NCBI GenBank assembly: GCA_024743255.1
Contig: JANSWY010000062.1
Coordinates: forward strand, 1 to 32,342
Direction: 5' to 3'
Source of the DNA: a bacterium
GTDB lineage: Bacteria > Bacteroidota > Bacteroidia > Cytophagales > Cyclobacteriaceae
Length of the DNA: 32,342 nt
Part shown: in pieces, positions 1 to 6,589 of the stretch
Position numbering within the stretch: the first letter of the stretch is position 1
Layout: the number at the start of each line of letters is the position of its first letter
Position numbers and translations under genes: made by a program
The notes under the pieces: model-generated
Seen by the model: the letters and a program-made list of their open reading frames with translations, nothing else
Told to the model about the DNA's origin: nothing
The model's database searches: none

Positions 1-55
1 ACTGGTGATGAGCCTGTGGAATATAAGGGATATGTTCCACAGGCTCATCACCAGT
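1..55. repeat. 21-bp perfect inverted repeat at the window edge (probable fold-back junction)
   Basis: Bases 1-21 are the exact reverse complement of 35-55, with a 13-base loop (22-34). The left arm plus loop, read on the plus strand, encodes T-G-D-E-P-V-E-Y-K-G-Y-V, the conserved DapD continuation. The right arm read on the minus strand encodes only T-G-D-E-P-V-E, after which dapD goes off-family. The same piece of gene is therefore present twice in opposite orientation. This is what a copy-back chimera or assembly fold-back at a contig end would produce; a genuine rearrangement is less likely. Confidence 0.85.
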
Positions 56-673
56 AACATCAATTATCTTAGAACTTGCAGTAAGTACTACATTAGCTCC
101 GAGTACAGCTTCTTTACCAACTCTTACTCCTTCAACCACAATACATCTTGATCCAATGAAAGCATTGTCCTCTATAATCACAGGAGCTGCCTGTACTGGC
201 TCCAATACTCCACCAATACCTACTCCTCCTGACAAATGAACATTCTTACCAATCTGTGCACAACTACCAACGGTTGCCCAGGTATCGACCATCGTTCCAC
301 TGTCAACAAACGCACCGATGTTCACATATGAAGGCATCAATACAGTATTCCTATTAATGAACGAACCGTATCTAGCAATAGCATGAGGAACTACTCTCAC
401 ACCAAGCTGATCATAGCTTGATTTTAATTTTATTTTGTCATGAAACTGAAATGGACCAACTTCAATTAATTGCATTTTCATAAGAGGGAAGTAAAGAATT
501 ACAGCCTTCTTAATCCACTCATGTACTACCCATTCCCCTTCGATTTGTTCCGCAATTCTACGCTTACCATTATCGAGATCATCAATCACAGTTTTGATGG
601 CAACACTTGTTTCTTTGTTGTCGACAAGAGACCTATCCTCCCATGCTTGTTCAATTATTTCTCGCAATTCCAT
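1..673 (-). CDS. dapD: 2,3,4,5-tetrahydropyridine-2,6-dicarboxylate N-succinyltransferase, 3'-truncated by the window edge
   Basis: DapD transfers succinyl from succinyl-CoA to tetrahydrodipicolinate in the cytoplasmic succinylase branch of the diaminopimelate/lysine pathway. The protein starts M-E-L-R-E-I-I-E-Q-A-W. It shows the DapD core motifs R-Y-G-S-F-I, G-A-F-V-D-S-G-T-M-V-D-T-W-A-T-V-G and H-L-S-G-G-V-G-I-G-G-V-L-E-P, followed by hexapeptide (left-handed beta-helix) turns and S-S-K-I-I-D-V-T-G-D-E-P-V-E. About 213 codons (673 down to 35) are family-like, against a usual length near 270. The last codons (34 down to 1) read H-I-P-Y-I-P-Q-A-H-H-Q, which is the inverted copy and not real DapD, so the true C-terminus is missing. 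The start at 673 lies only 35 bases from the divergent glycosyltransferase gene, so the promoters of both genes probably overlap the neighbouring coding region. Confidence 0.93.
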   Translation of the reverse strand, partial: MELREIIEQAWEDRSLVDNKETSVAIKTVIDDLDNGKRRIAEQIEGEWVVHEWIKKAVILYFPLMKMQLIEVGPFQFHDKIKLKSSYDQLGVRVVPHAIARYGSFINRNTVLMPSYVNIGAFVDSGTMVDTWATVGSCAQIGKNVHLSGGVGIGGVLEPVQAAPVIIEDNAFIGSRCIVVEGVRVGKEAVLGANVVLTASSKIIDVTGDEPVEHIPYIPQAHHQ

Positions 674-708
674 GAATTCTTTTTTCGCTTTATTTAATAT
701 TGATTCTA

Positions 709-1821
709 ATGAAAAAAATCCAAGTCGTAATTGCTTCTACATTAAAACCCGTGGATGATCCCCGGGCGTATAAGCGATTTGGACTTTCAATGGCGAAAAC
801 AAATAAATATGCCATTAATATCATAGGATTTGGGACAAAAAATAAATCATCACATCCAGATATTATTTTCCATCCTTCGGGACTATTCTCAAGATTATCC
901 ATCAAAAGAGTTTTGCTCAAATGGAAAATCCTCAGAAAGGTTATCAATCTAAAACCTAAAATCGTAATTATTCAAACTCATGAATTAATAATACCAGCTA
1001 TAATTTTCAAAATAACCCATCCCGGAAAAGTGATATATGATGTTCGTGAGAACTACTATCGAAATCTTATTTATCAGGATGTCTTCCCTCCAGGAATGAA
1101 ACACTTCCTGGCACTTTGGGTAAGGCTGAAAGAAAAAGTTTGCTCCTACTTTTTTGATGGTTTTGTCCTAGCAGAAAATGGCTATCAAAATGAATTCAAT
1201 TTCCATTCCAGCAAACCATTCCAAGTGATAGAAAATAAAGTCAAACTTGAGTCTTATATCACAAGGAAATACAATGAAAATTTAGACTTCATTTTCACTG
1301 GAAATCTATCCAAAAACAGTGGCGTATTAAAGGCAATAGAATTATACCTGAACATCAAAAAAATCATTCCAGAATGCACCTTAAAAATAGTAGGTCAATC
1401 ACCATCAAACACATTCCTTGAAACACTAAAATCATCTATCAAAAACCAAGATGACATCAAGCTTATTGGAGGAGCTAATATTATACCTCACAATGAAATC
1501 CTAAACGAAATTACAAGCAGCAACATGGGACTTGTCACTTATCAAGTGAACCCGAGTAATGAGAATTGCATACCAACAAAGGTCTACGAATACCTTGCTT
1601 TGGGACTACCATTTATCTCCGAACAAGAAACAACCTGGACCAAACTTGCTCAACAAACTAATCAAGTTCTACCCATTGATTTTAATAATTTCAATCCCAC
1701 AGAAGTAGCTGAACAACTAAAAATTCTGTCAATATCTAAAAGTCCTGTCGACAATAGTCAGTTTACATGGGAGAGTGAGGAGGAAAAACTCTTAAGCTTC
1801 CTAGAGCAAATCATTTCTTAA
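709..1821 (+). CDS. GT4-like glycosyltransferase (group 1 family)
   Basis: A cytosolic or membrane-associated GT-B glycosyltransferase of about 370 residues, probably using a nucleotide sugar to build a surface polysaccharide; donor and acceptor cannot be read from the sequence. The N-terminal half carries an A-S-T-L-K-P-V-D-D-P-R start and the segment I-Y-D-V-R-E-N-Y. The C-terminal half has the Rossmann pattern D-F-I-F-T-G-N-L-S-K-N-S-G, then L-K-I-V-G, and the nucleotide-sugar binding stretch P-T-K-V-Y-E-Y-L-A-L-G-L-P, where an E at this place is typical of GT4. I chose ATG 709; an in-frame TTG at 700 is possible but less likely. There is no signal peptide. The gene is divergent from dapD and is followed by the metal operon, with no sugar-gene cluster around it, so its pathway is unknown. 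Confidence 0.8.
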   Translation: MKKIQVVIASTLKPVDDPRAYKRFGLSMAKTNKYAINIIGFGTKNKSSHPDIIFHPSGLFSRLSIKRVLLKWKILRKVINLKPKIVIIQTHELIIPAIIFKITHPGKVIYDVRENYYRNLIYQDVFPPGMKHFLALWVRLKEKVCSYFFDGFVLAENGYQNEFNFHSSKPFQVIENKVKLESYITRKYNENLDFIFTGNLSKNSGVLKAIELYLNIKKIIPECTLKIVGQSPSNTFLETLKSSIKNQDDIKLIGGANIIPHNEILNEITSSNMGLVTYQVNPSNENCIPTKVYEYLALGLPFISEQETTWTKLAQQTNQVLPIDFNNFNPTEVAEQLKILSISKSPVDNSQFTWESEEEKLLSFLEQIIS

Positions 1822-1889
1822 ATTCAAGCAACTTAAACTCCTGATAAAAAACTATTTAAACATTGCTATTTTTCTATATTAAAAAATAT

Positions 1890-1907
1890 TTTTAGATTTG
1901 TCTAAAA
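1890..1907. promoter_or_regulatory. DtxR/MntR-type operator overlapping the metal-operon promoter
   Basis: The sequence contains a perfect inverted repeat TTTTAGA-N4-TCTAAAA, 24 bases before the regulator ATG. Arm length, AT-rich outer bases and short spacer match operators of MntR/DtxR-family repressors. Bases 1893-1900 (TAGATTTG) fit the Bacteroidota -7 element TAnnTTTG, so a bound repressor would cover the promoter. Autoregulation of the operon by its first gene is inferred. Confidence 0.7.
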
Positions 1908-1930
1908 TAATTTTTTCAGACAGATAAACA

Positions 1931-2593
1931 ATGAACCTTAGTTTTACAGAGGAAAATTACATCAAGGCGATCTATCACCTATCGGATGCTGGAAATAAAG
2001 CGGTAAACACCAACACTATTGCCGACGAAATGAATACTGCTGCTGCTTCTGTTAGTGACATGATCAGAAAATTGTCGGACAAGGACATGATTGTTTACAA
2101 AAAGTATCATGGAGTAAACATCAGCGATCAAGGTAAGTCTGTTGCTCTGCAGGTAATAAGAAAGCACAGGTTGTGGGAAGTGTTTTTGGTGGAGAAGTTA
2201 AACTTCCATTGGGACGAAGTGCATGATGTTGCTGAGCAATTGGAACACATCAGATCTCCCCTACTCATTAAGAGGTTAGATGACTTTTTGGAGCACCCAA
2301 AAATCGATCCTCACGGAGACCCCATTCCAGACGAAAATGGTAACATTAGCATAGGTCCACAGTACCCATTACTAGACATGAAAATTGGAACAAATGGAGT
2401 CATCACTGCAGTGGAGAATTCCACTTCAAAATTCCTAAAACACCTTGATAATAAAGGCATCAGATTAGGCATCAAATTCGTGATTAAAGATCATGATGAA
2501 TTCGATGATTCTATGCAGTTGGAATTGGAAACTGGCGAGTCAATTTTCCTTTCAAAACAGGTATCAGAAAATTTATTAGTAAGACAGATTTAA
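1931..2593 (+). CDS. mntR: DtxR/MntR-family metal-dependent transcriptional repressor
   Basis: A cytoplasmic homodimeric regulator of 220 residues that, with bound Mn(II) or Fe(II), represses metal-uptake genes. Domain order is typical. An N-terminal winged HTH (about 1-65) contains T-I-A-D-E-M-N-T-A-A-A-S-V-S-D-M-I. The dimerisation and metal-binding domain (about 70-135) contains H-R-L-W-E, E-V-H-D-V-A-E-Q-L-E-H-I and D-P-H-G-D-P-I-P, which supply the usual His, Glu and Asp ligands. A C-terminal FeoA/SH3-like domain (about 145-220) follows. It is the first gene of the operon, 6 bases before the substrate-binding lipoprotein gene, and has a palindromic operator directly upstream. Whether the metal is Mn, Fe or Zn cannot be settled; the transporter type (Tro/Mnt) favours Mn or Zn. 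TroR of Treponema is the closest functional analogue by operon content. Confidence 0.88.
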   Translation: MNLSFTEENYIKAIYHLSDAGNKAVNTNTIADEMNTAAASVSDMIRKLSDKDMIVYKKYHGVNISDQGKSVALQVIRKHRLWEVFLVEKLNFHWDEVHDVAEQLEHIRSPLLIKRLDDFLEHPKIDPHGDPIPDENGNISIGPQYPLLDMKIGTNGVITAVENSTSKFLKHLDNKGIRLGIKFVIKDHDEFDDSMQLELETGESIFLSKQVSENLLVRQI

Positions 2594-2599
2594 ACAGTG

Positions 2600-3508
2600 A
2601 TGAAGTATATATACATCCTTTTTGCAATCATTCTATTTGGTTGTTCTCAAAATAGCAACTTAGATAAGTCCAATAAACTAAAAGTGGTTACCACCACTGG
2701 AATGATCTATGATGCTGTAAAAAATATAGCCGGTGACTCTGTTGATGCCTCTCCCCTAATGGGTCCGGGTGTCGATCCTCATTTATATAAAGCCACACAA
2801 GGAGACTTATCAAAACTCAATGATGCTGACCTGATTTTATATAATGGTTTACACCTCGAAGGAAAAATGGGTGAAGTTTTTGAGAAGCTTGGAAGGCTTA
2901 AAGAAGTTGTCGCAGTTGCCGAATCTGTTCCAAAAAACAATCTCAGAGTAAGCGAGTCTTATCAGAATTCTGCAGACCCACATGTATGGTTTGATGCCCA
3001 ATTGTGGAAGTACGTAGTTCAGGAAGTAAGTAATCAGTTAATAAAAAACGACAGCAAAAATGCCGACTTCTACAGAGCGAACACAACTAAATATTTAGCA
3101 TCACTCGACAGTCTTGATACAGCTGTAAGATCGCAAATTTCTTCCATCCCCGAGGCACAGAGAATACTCATCACCTCTCATGACGCATTTGGATATTTCG
3201 GAGATGCGTATGGAATTGAAGTGAACGCATTACAAGGTATTTCCACAGTGTCAGACTTTGGATTAAAAGATGTCACAAATCTGATTGATGTGATCACAAC
3301 CAGAAATGTGAAAGCAGTTTTCGTGGAAACCTCAGTATCTGAGCAAGCCATAAAAGCTGTGGTAGATGGCGCCAAAGAAAAAGGACAGGAAGTAAAAATC
3401 GGAGGAAGCTTATACTCCGACGCAATGGGAGATTTCGGTGCACCAGAAGGAACTTACCTTGGAATGGTGGATAGTAATGTGAGGGTGATTGTGGAGGCTT
3501 TGAGATAA
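2600..3508 (+). CDS. troA: TroA/ZnuA-type metal-binding lipoprotein of an ABC importer
   Basis: Cluster A-1 (TroA-like) solute-binding protein of about 302 residues that captures Zn or Mn outside the inner membrane and delivers it to the permease pair. The signal peptide ends in the lipobox L-F-G-C with lipidated Cys15. Candidate metal ligands sit in the expected order: His61 (V-D-P-H), His128 (D-P-H-V-W-F-D), His194 (S-H-D-A-F-G-Y-F) and Asp274 (Y-S-D-A-M-G). The set His/His/His/Asp is that of TroA, while Mn-specific PsaA-type proteins have Glu at the third place, so substrate preference stays open. There is no His-rich loop as in many ZnuA proteins. I chose ATG 2600 over an in-frame GTG at 2597. 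The gene is cotranscribed with its regulator upstream and separated from the ATPase gene by an 81-base hairpin-containing gap. Confidence 0.9.
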   Translation: MKYIYILFAIILFGCSQNSNLDKSNKLKVVTTTGMIYDAVKNIAGDSVDASPLMGPGVDPHLYKATQGDLSKLNDADLILYNGLHLEGKMGEVFEKLGRLKEVVAVAESVPKNNLRVSESYQNSADPHVWFDAQLWKYVVQEVSNQLIKNDSKNADFYRANTTKYLASLDSLDTAVRSQISSIPEAQRILITSHDAFGYFGDAYGIEVNALQGISTVSDFGLKDVTNLIDVITTRNVKAVFVETSVSEQAIKAVVDGAKEKGQEVKIGGSLYSDAMGDFGAPEGTYLGMVDSNVRVIVEALR

Positions 3509-3510
3509 GT

Positions 3511-3574
3511 GTTATCAGTTGTCAGTTGTCTGTTTTCAGTTAAGTAAAAAAACAGACAACTGATAACCGACAAC
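3511..3574. repeat. Intergenic hairpin built from GTTGTC/CAGTT units between troA and troB
   Basis: CAGTTGTCTGTTTT (3523-3536) pairs perfectly with 3549-3562 around a 12-base loop. With a few mismatches the stem extends to 3511-3574, about 26 bp per arm. The arms themselves are made of repeated TCAGTTGTC-like units. It fills almost the whole troA-troB gap inside an otherwise tightly packed operon. It may be a REP-like dispersed repeat or mRNA processing/stability hairpin that sets a high lipoprotein:ATPase ratio. It is not followed by a clean T-run, so it is not a standard terminator. Confidence 0.75.
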
Positions 3575-3589
3575 TGACAACAAACAAAT

Positions 3590-4378
3590 ATGATACAACA
3601 AGTTCAAAATCCAATACTAGAAATACACGACTTATCGGTTAGCTATGATCGTAAGCCAGTGCTTTGGGGAGTTGATTTGAGTATTCCTAAGGGTGCTCTT
3701 GTGGGTATTATTGGGCCTAATGGTGCTGGGAAGTCTACTTTGATTAAATCGATTATGGGGCTGATTCCTCTTAATGGAGGATATGTGAAGCTTTTCGATA
3801 AAGATTTAGACGATGTTCGTGAAAAAGTAAGTTATGTTCCACAGCGCGAATCTGTTGACTGGGATTTTCCAGCTTCTGTTATGGATGTAGTGCTAATGGG
3901 AAGGTATAATAAACTTGGCTTATTCAGCAGACCAAGAAAAGCTGATAGAGACGCTGCAAGGTTTGCTCTGGAGCAGGTTGGTATGCAAGAGTTTGCCAAA
4001 AGACAGATCTCTCAGCTTTCTGGTGGGCAGCAGCAACGAGTGTTTCTTGCCAGAGCTTTAGCACAGCAAGCTGATATCTATTTTATGGATGAACCATTTG
4101 CTGGAGTTGATGCGGCTACTGAGAAGGCCATCATTAAAATACTGAAGGATATGTCGGAGGCTGGTAAAACGGTGATTGTGGTGCATCATGACCTGCAATC
4201 TGTGGCCAAATATTTTGACTGGCTGATTATGCTGAATCTAAGACTTGTAGCCTCAGGGCCTACAGATAAGGTTTTTAATGAGAAATTGCTGGAAGAAGCG
4301 TACGGTGGTAAGCTCACGCTTCTGACAGAAGTTGGACAGCTAATAAAGCAGGAGAAATTCCCGGGAATAGAAAAGTAA
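3590..4378 (+). CDS. troB: Metal ABC transporter ATP-binding protein
   Basis: The cytoplasmic ATPase subunit (262 residues) powers Mn/Zn/Fe import through the two permeases encoded next. Walker A is G-P-N-G-A-G-K-S-T (42-50), the Q-loop is Y-V-P-Q-R, the ABC signature is Q-L-S-G-G-Q-Q-Q-R, Walker B is I-Y-F-M-D-E-P, and the switch His is in V-V-H-H-D-L. The stretch S-V-D-W-D-F-P after the Q-loop is characteristic of the manganese/zinc (MntB/TroB/ZnuC) subfamily. Length is normal. The stop is 3 bases before the first permease ATG, which indicates translational coupling. Its 5' end follows the intergenic hairpin. Confidence 0.93.
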   Translation: MIQQVQNPILEIHDLSVSYDRKPVLWGVDLSIPKGALVGIIGPNGAGKSTLIKSIMGLIPLNGGYVKLFDKDLDDVREKVSYVPQRESVDWDFPASVMDVVLMGRYNKLGLFSRPRKADRDAARFALEQVGMQEFAKRQISQLSGGQQQRVFLARALAQQADIYFMDEPFAGVDAATEKAIIKILKDMSEAGKTVIVVHHDLQSVAKYFDWLIMLNLRLVASGPTDKVFNEKLLEEAYGGKLTLLTEVGQLIKQEKFPGIEK

Positions 4379-4381
4379 GCA

Positions 4382-5671
4382 ATGGATACTTTTATTGAGT
4401 TTTTTACATTTCAATATCCAAACATCAAGTATGTGCTCTTTGGGTCTATCCTACTGGCTGTAAGCTCAGCTATTGTGGGATGCTTTACATTCCTGAAGAA
4501 AAAAGCACTTGTAGGAGATGTGGTAGCTCACGCTGTTTTGCCCGGAATATGCCTCTCATTTCTATTAACAGGCAATAAAAACCCACTCTATCTAATTATA
4601 GGAGCATTTATTACGGGTTGGATCAGTATAGTTGTGATTGATGGAATTGTAAGGAAAACAAAGCTCAAAGAAGACACTGCTACAGGTTTGTCTCTATCTG
4701 TATTCTTCGGAATTGGGATCTTACTTTTGACATTCATTCAAAAATCAGGAAATGCCGCTCAAAGTGGTCTTGAGTCCTTTTTGTTCGGAAAAGCGGCAGC
4801 ATTAGTAGGTGCCGACATGTGGTTATTCGCGTCTGTTTCTGTTGCATTGTTAATAGCTGTATTCCTGCTATTTAAAGAATTTACATTAATCAGTTTTGAT
4901 CAGAATTTTGGAGCTGCTATTGGTTTTCCTGTGAAAGGCCTTAATCTCATCTTAACTACACTTACGGTATTAGCAGTAGTAATCGGAATTCAAGCTGTTG
5001 GTGTTGTATTGATGGCTGCCATGCTCATAACACCCGCAGCTGCTGCCAGATTCTGGACGGACGATCTCAAGACAATGATTATCCTGGCTGCCATATTTGG
5101 AGCAGTATCAGGAACTGCAGGTGCCTACATCTCATTTGTTGCACCCTCTATGCCTACGGGTCCATGGATTGTGATGGTTATTTCAATCATTGCCCTCACC
5201 TCTTTCTTCTTCGCTCCCAAAAAGGGAATTCTTTATAAAGCATTAAAAAGAAGAAGAATCAAAAACTTAATCTTACAGGAAAATATATTGAAGATGTTTT
5301 TCCAACTGGGTGAAGAAGCCGGGGATTTCAATACTGGCAGATCAGTACTGGAACTACAGGATAAACGCCCTTTTAGAACTAAAGAATTGGATTCAGGACT
5401 CAAAAGACTACAGCTTCAAGGTTACTTGACCAATCAGAATGACAAATGGCAAATCACTTCTGAGGGACAGAATAAAGGAAGAAGAATTGTGAAACTTCAC
5501 AGATTGTGGGAATTGTATCTGACCACCTATTTGAGAATTGCTCCAGATCATGTGCATGAGGATGCGGAGAAAATAGAGCATATCATCACTCCTGAATTAG
5601 AAGCAAGACTCGAAAAACTCCTGGATTACCCAGAATTAGATCCACATCAAAGCAAAATACCTTATCAATAA
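4382..5671 (+). CDS. troC: ABC-3 family metal permease fused to a C-terminal DtxR-like metal-sensing domain
   Basis: Residues about 1-280 form an ordinary ABC-3 inner-membrane permease (TroC/ZnuB/MntC type) with multiple hydrophobic helices, the early motif V-G-D-V-V-A-H-A-V-L-P-G and the late segment V-G-V-V-L-M-A-A-M-L-I-T-P-A-A-A-A. After a basic linker (K-R-R-R-I-K) come about 140 cytoplasmic residues. They resemble a winged-helix unit (T-K-E-L-D-S-G-L-K-R-L-Q-L-Q-G-Y) followed by H-R-L-W-E-L-Y-L, H-V-H-E-D-A-E-K-I-E-H-I and D-P-H-Q-S-K-I-P. This C-terminal part parallels the metal-binding domain of the DtxR protein encoded at 1931-2593, including the His/Glu/Asp ligand positions, but lacks the SH3-like domain. 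At 429 residues it is about 140 longer than a plain permease. Metal feedback on the transporter itself is a plausible inference. The stop overlaps the next ATG by one base. Confidence 0.88.
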   Translation: MDTFIEFFTFQYPNIKYVLFGSILLAVSSAIVGCFTFLKKKALVGDVVAHAVLPGICLSFLLTGNKNPLYLIIGAFITGWISIVVIDGIVRKTKLKEDTATGLSLSVFFGIGILLLTFIQKSGNAAQSGLESFLFGKAAALVGADMWLFASVSVALLIAVFLLFKEFTLISFDQNFGAAIGFPVKGLNLILTTLTVLAVVIGIQAVGVVLMAAMLITPAAAARFWTDDLKTMIILAAIFGAVSGTAGAYISFVAPSMPTGPWIVMVISIIALTSFFFAPKKGILYKALKRRRIKNLILQENILKMFFQLGEEAGDFNTGRSVLELQDKRPFRTKELDSGLKRLQLQGYLTNQNDKWQITSEGQNKGRRIVKLHRLWELYLTTYLRIAPDHVHEDAEKIEHIITPELEARLEKLLDYPELDPHQSKIPYQ

Positions 5672-6549
5672 TGAATGACCTCATCATCATAGCGACAGGA
5701 TCATTAGTAGCCATTTCATGTGGGCTCCTGGGGTGTTTTTTGATTCTTAGAAAAATGGCCATGGTGGGTGATGCCATTTCACATGCGGTGTTACCGGGAA
5801 TTGTTATCGCTTTTTATATCTCAGGTGAAAGAGATTCTATAGTAATGCTTATTGGAGCTGGTTTAATAGGCATATTGACCACATTTCTAATTGAATTCCT
5901 ACACCAAAAAGGCAAACTACAATCAGACGCTTCAATTGGAGTAACCTTCACATGGTTGTTTGCGCTTGGTGTCATTCTTATTTCCTACTATGGCAGAAAT
6001 GTAGACATTGATCAGGATTGTGTCCTACACGGTGAGATTGCTTATGTTCCAATTGACCTTTGGATCACTGAAGGTGGAACTAACCTGGGTCCAAGGGTAC
6101 TGTATGTGATGTCTTTTGTCACGCTTGCCATTATTGTCTTTATAAAGATTGGATACAGAGGACTGTTTTTCACCACATTTGACGCTTCATATGCAGCTGC
6201 AATTGGCATTTCAACCGTACTCTGGCACTATTTACTCATGGGATTCGTGAGTTTAGCAACTGTTGCTTCGTTTGAGTCGGTCGGGGCTATTCTGGTTGTG
6301 GCATTCTTGATTGTGCCTCCTGCTTCTGCATATCTACTGACTAATAAGCTTCCAAAAATGCTGATGCTTTCAGTAGTCTTCGGAGTACTATCAGCAACGG
6401 GTGGTTATTATCTTGCAAAGTCTCTTGATGGTAGTATAGCTGGTGCTATGGCTACTGTATCAGGACTTCTATTTGCTCTTACATTCTTCTATACAAGACT
6501 AAAAGCCAACCCTGTCACGTCTTCTTCTCCAGTATTGCAGGAATCATAA
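5671..6549 (+). CDS. troD: Metal ABC transporter permease, second subunit
   Basis: An inner-membrane ABC-3 permease of 292 residues, probably pairing with the fused permease to form the import channel. The N-terminal helix is followed by R-K-M-A-M-V-G-D-A-I-S-H-A-V-L-P-G, the family hallmark, and the late helix contains S-V-G-A-I-L-V-V-A-F-L-I-V-P-P-A-S-A-Y. Its start overlaps the preceding stop in TAATG, so it is translationally coupled and closes the operon. It has no C-terminal regulatory extension, unlike its partner. The operon layout regulator-SBP-ATPase-permease-permease has the same parts list as the Treponema tro operon, with the regulator moved to the front. Confidence 0.92.
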   Translation: MNDLIIIATGSLVAISCGLLGCFLILRKMAMVGDAISHAVLPGIVIAFYISGERDSIVMLIGAGLIGILTTFLIEFLHQKGKLQSDASIGVTFTWLFALGVILISYYGRNVDIDQDCVLHGEIAYVPIDLWITEGGTNLGPRVLYVMSFVTLAIIVFIKIGYRGLFFTTFDASYAAAIGISTVLWHYLLMGFVSLATVASFESVGAILVVAFLIVPPASAYLLTNKLPKMLMLSVVFGVLSATGGYYLAKSLDGSIAGAMATVSGLLFALTFFYTRLKANPVTSSSPVLQES

Positions 6550-6561
6550 CCAATTTGACAT

Positions 6562-6569
6562 TAGCTTTG
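6562..6569 (+). promoter_or_regulatory. Bacteroidota -7 element for mnmE
   Basis: TAGCTTTG fits TAnnTTTG exactly and lies 20 bases before the mnmE ATG, in the only gap between troD and mnmE. The nearest upstream TTG (6535-6537) is 24 bases away, a little far for a -33 element, so only the -7 part is supported. Confidence 0.5.
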
Positions 6570-6589
6570 CACCTGCTGAATAGATTAAC

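Noticed and set aside
470-697. Plus-strand 75-codon frame over dapD
   Set aside because: It is antisense to well-conserved DapD codons and has no recognisable product.
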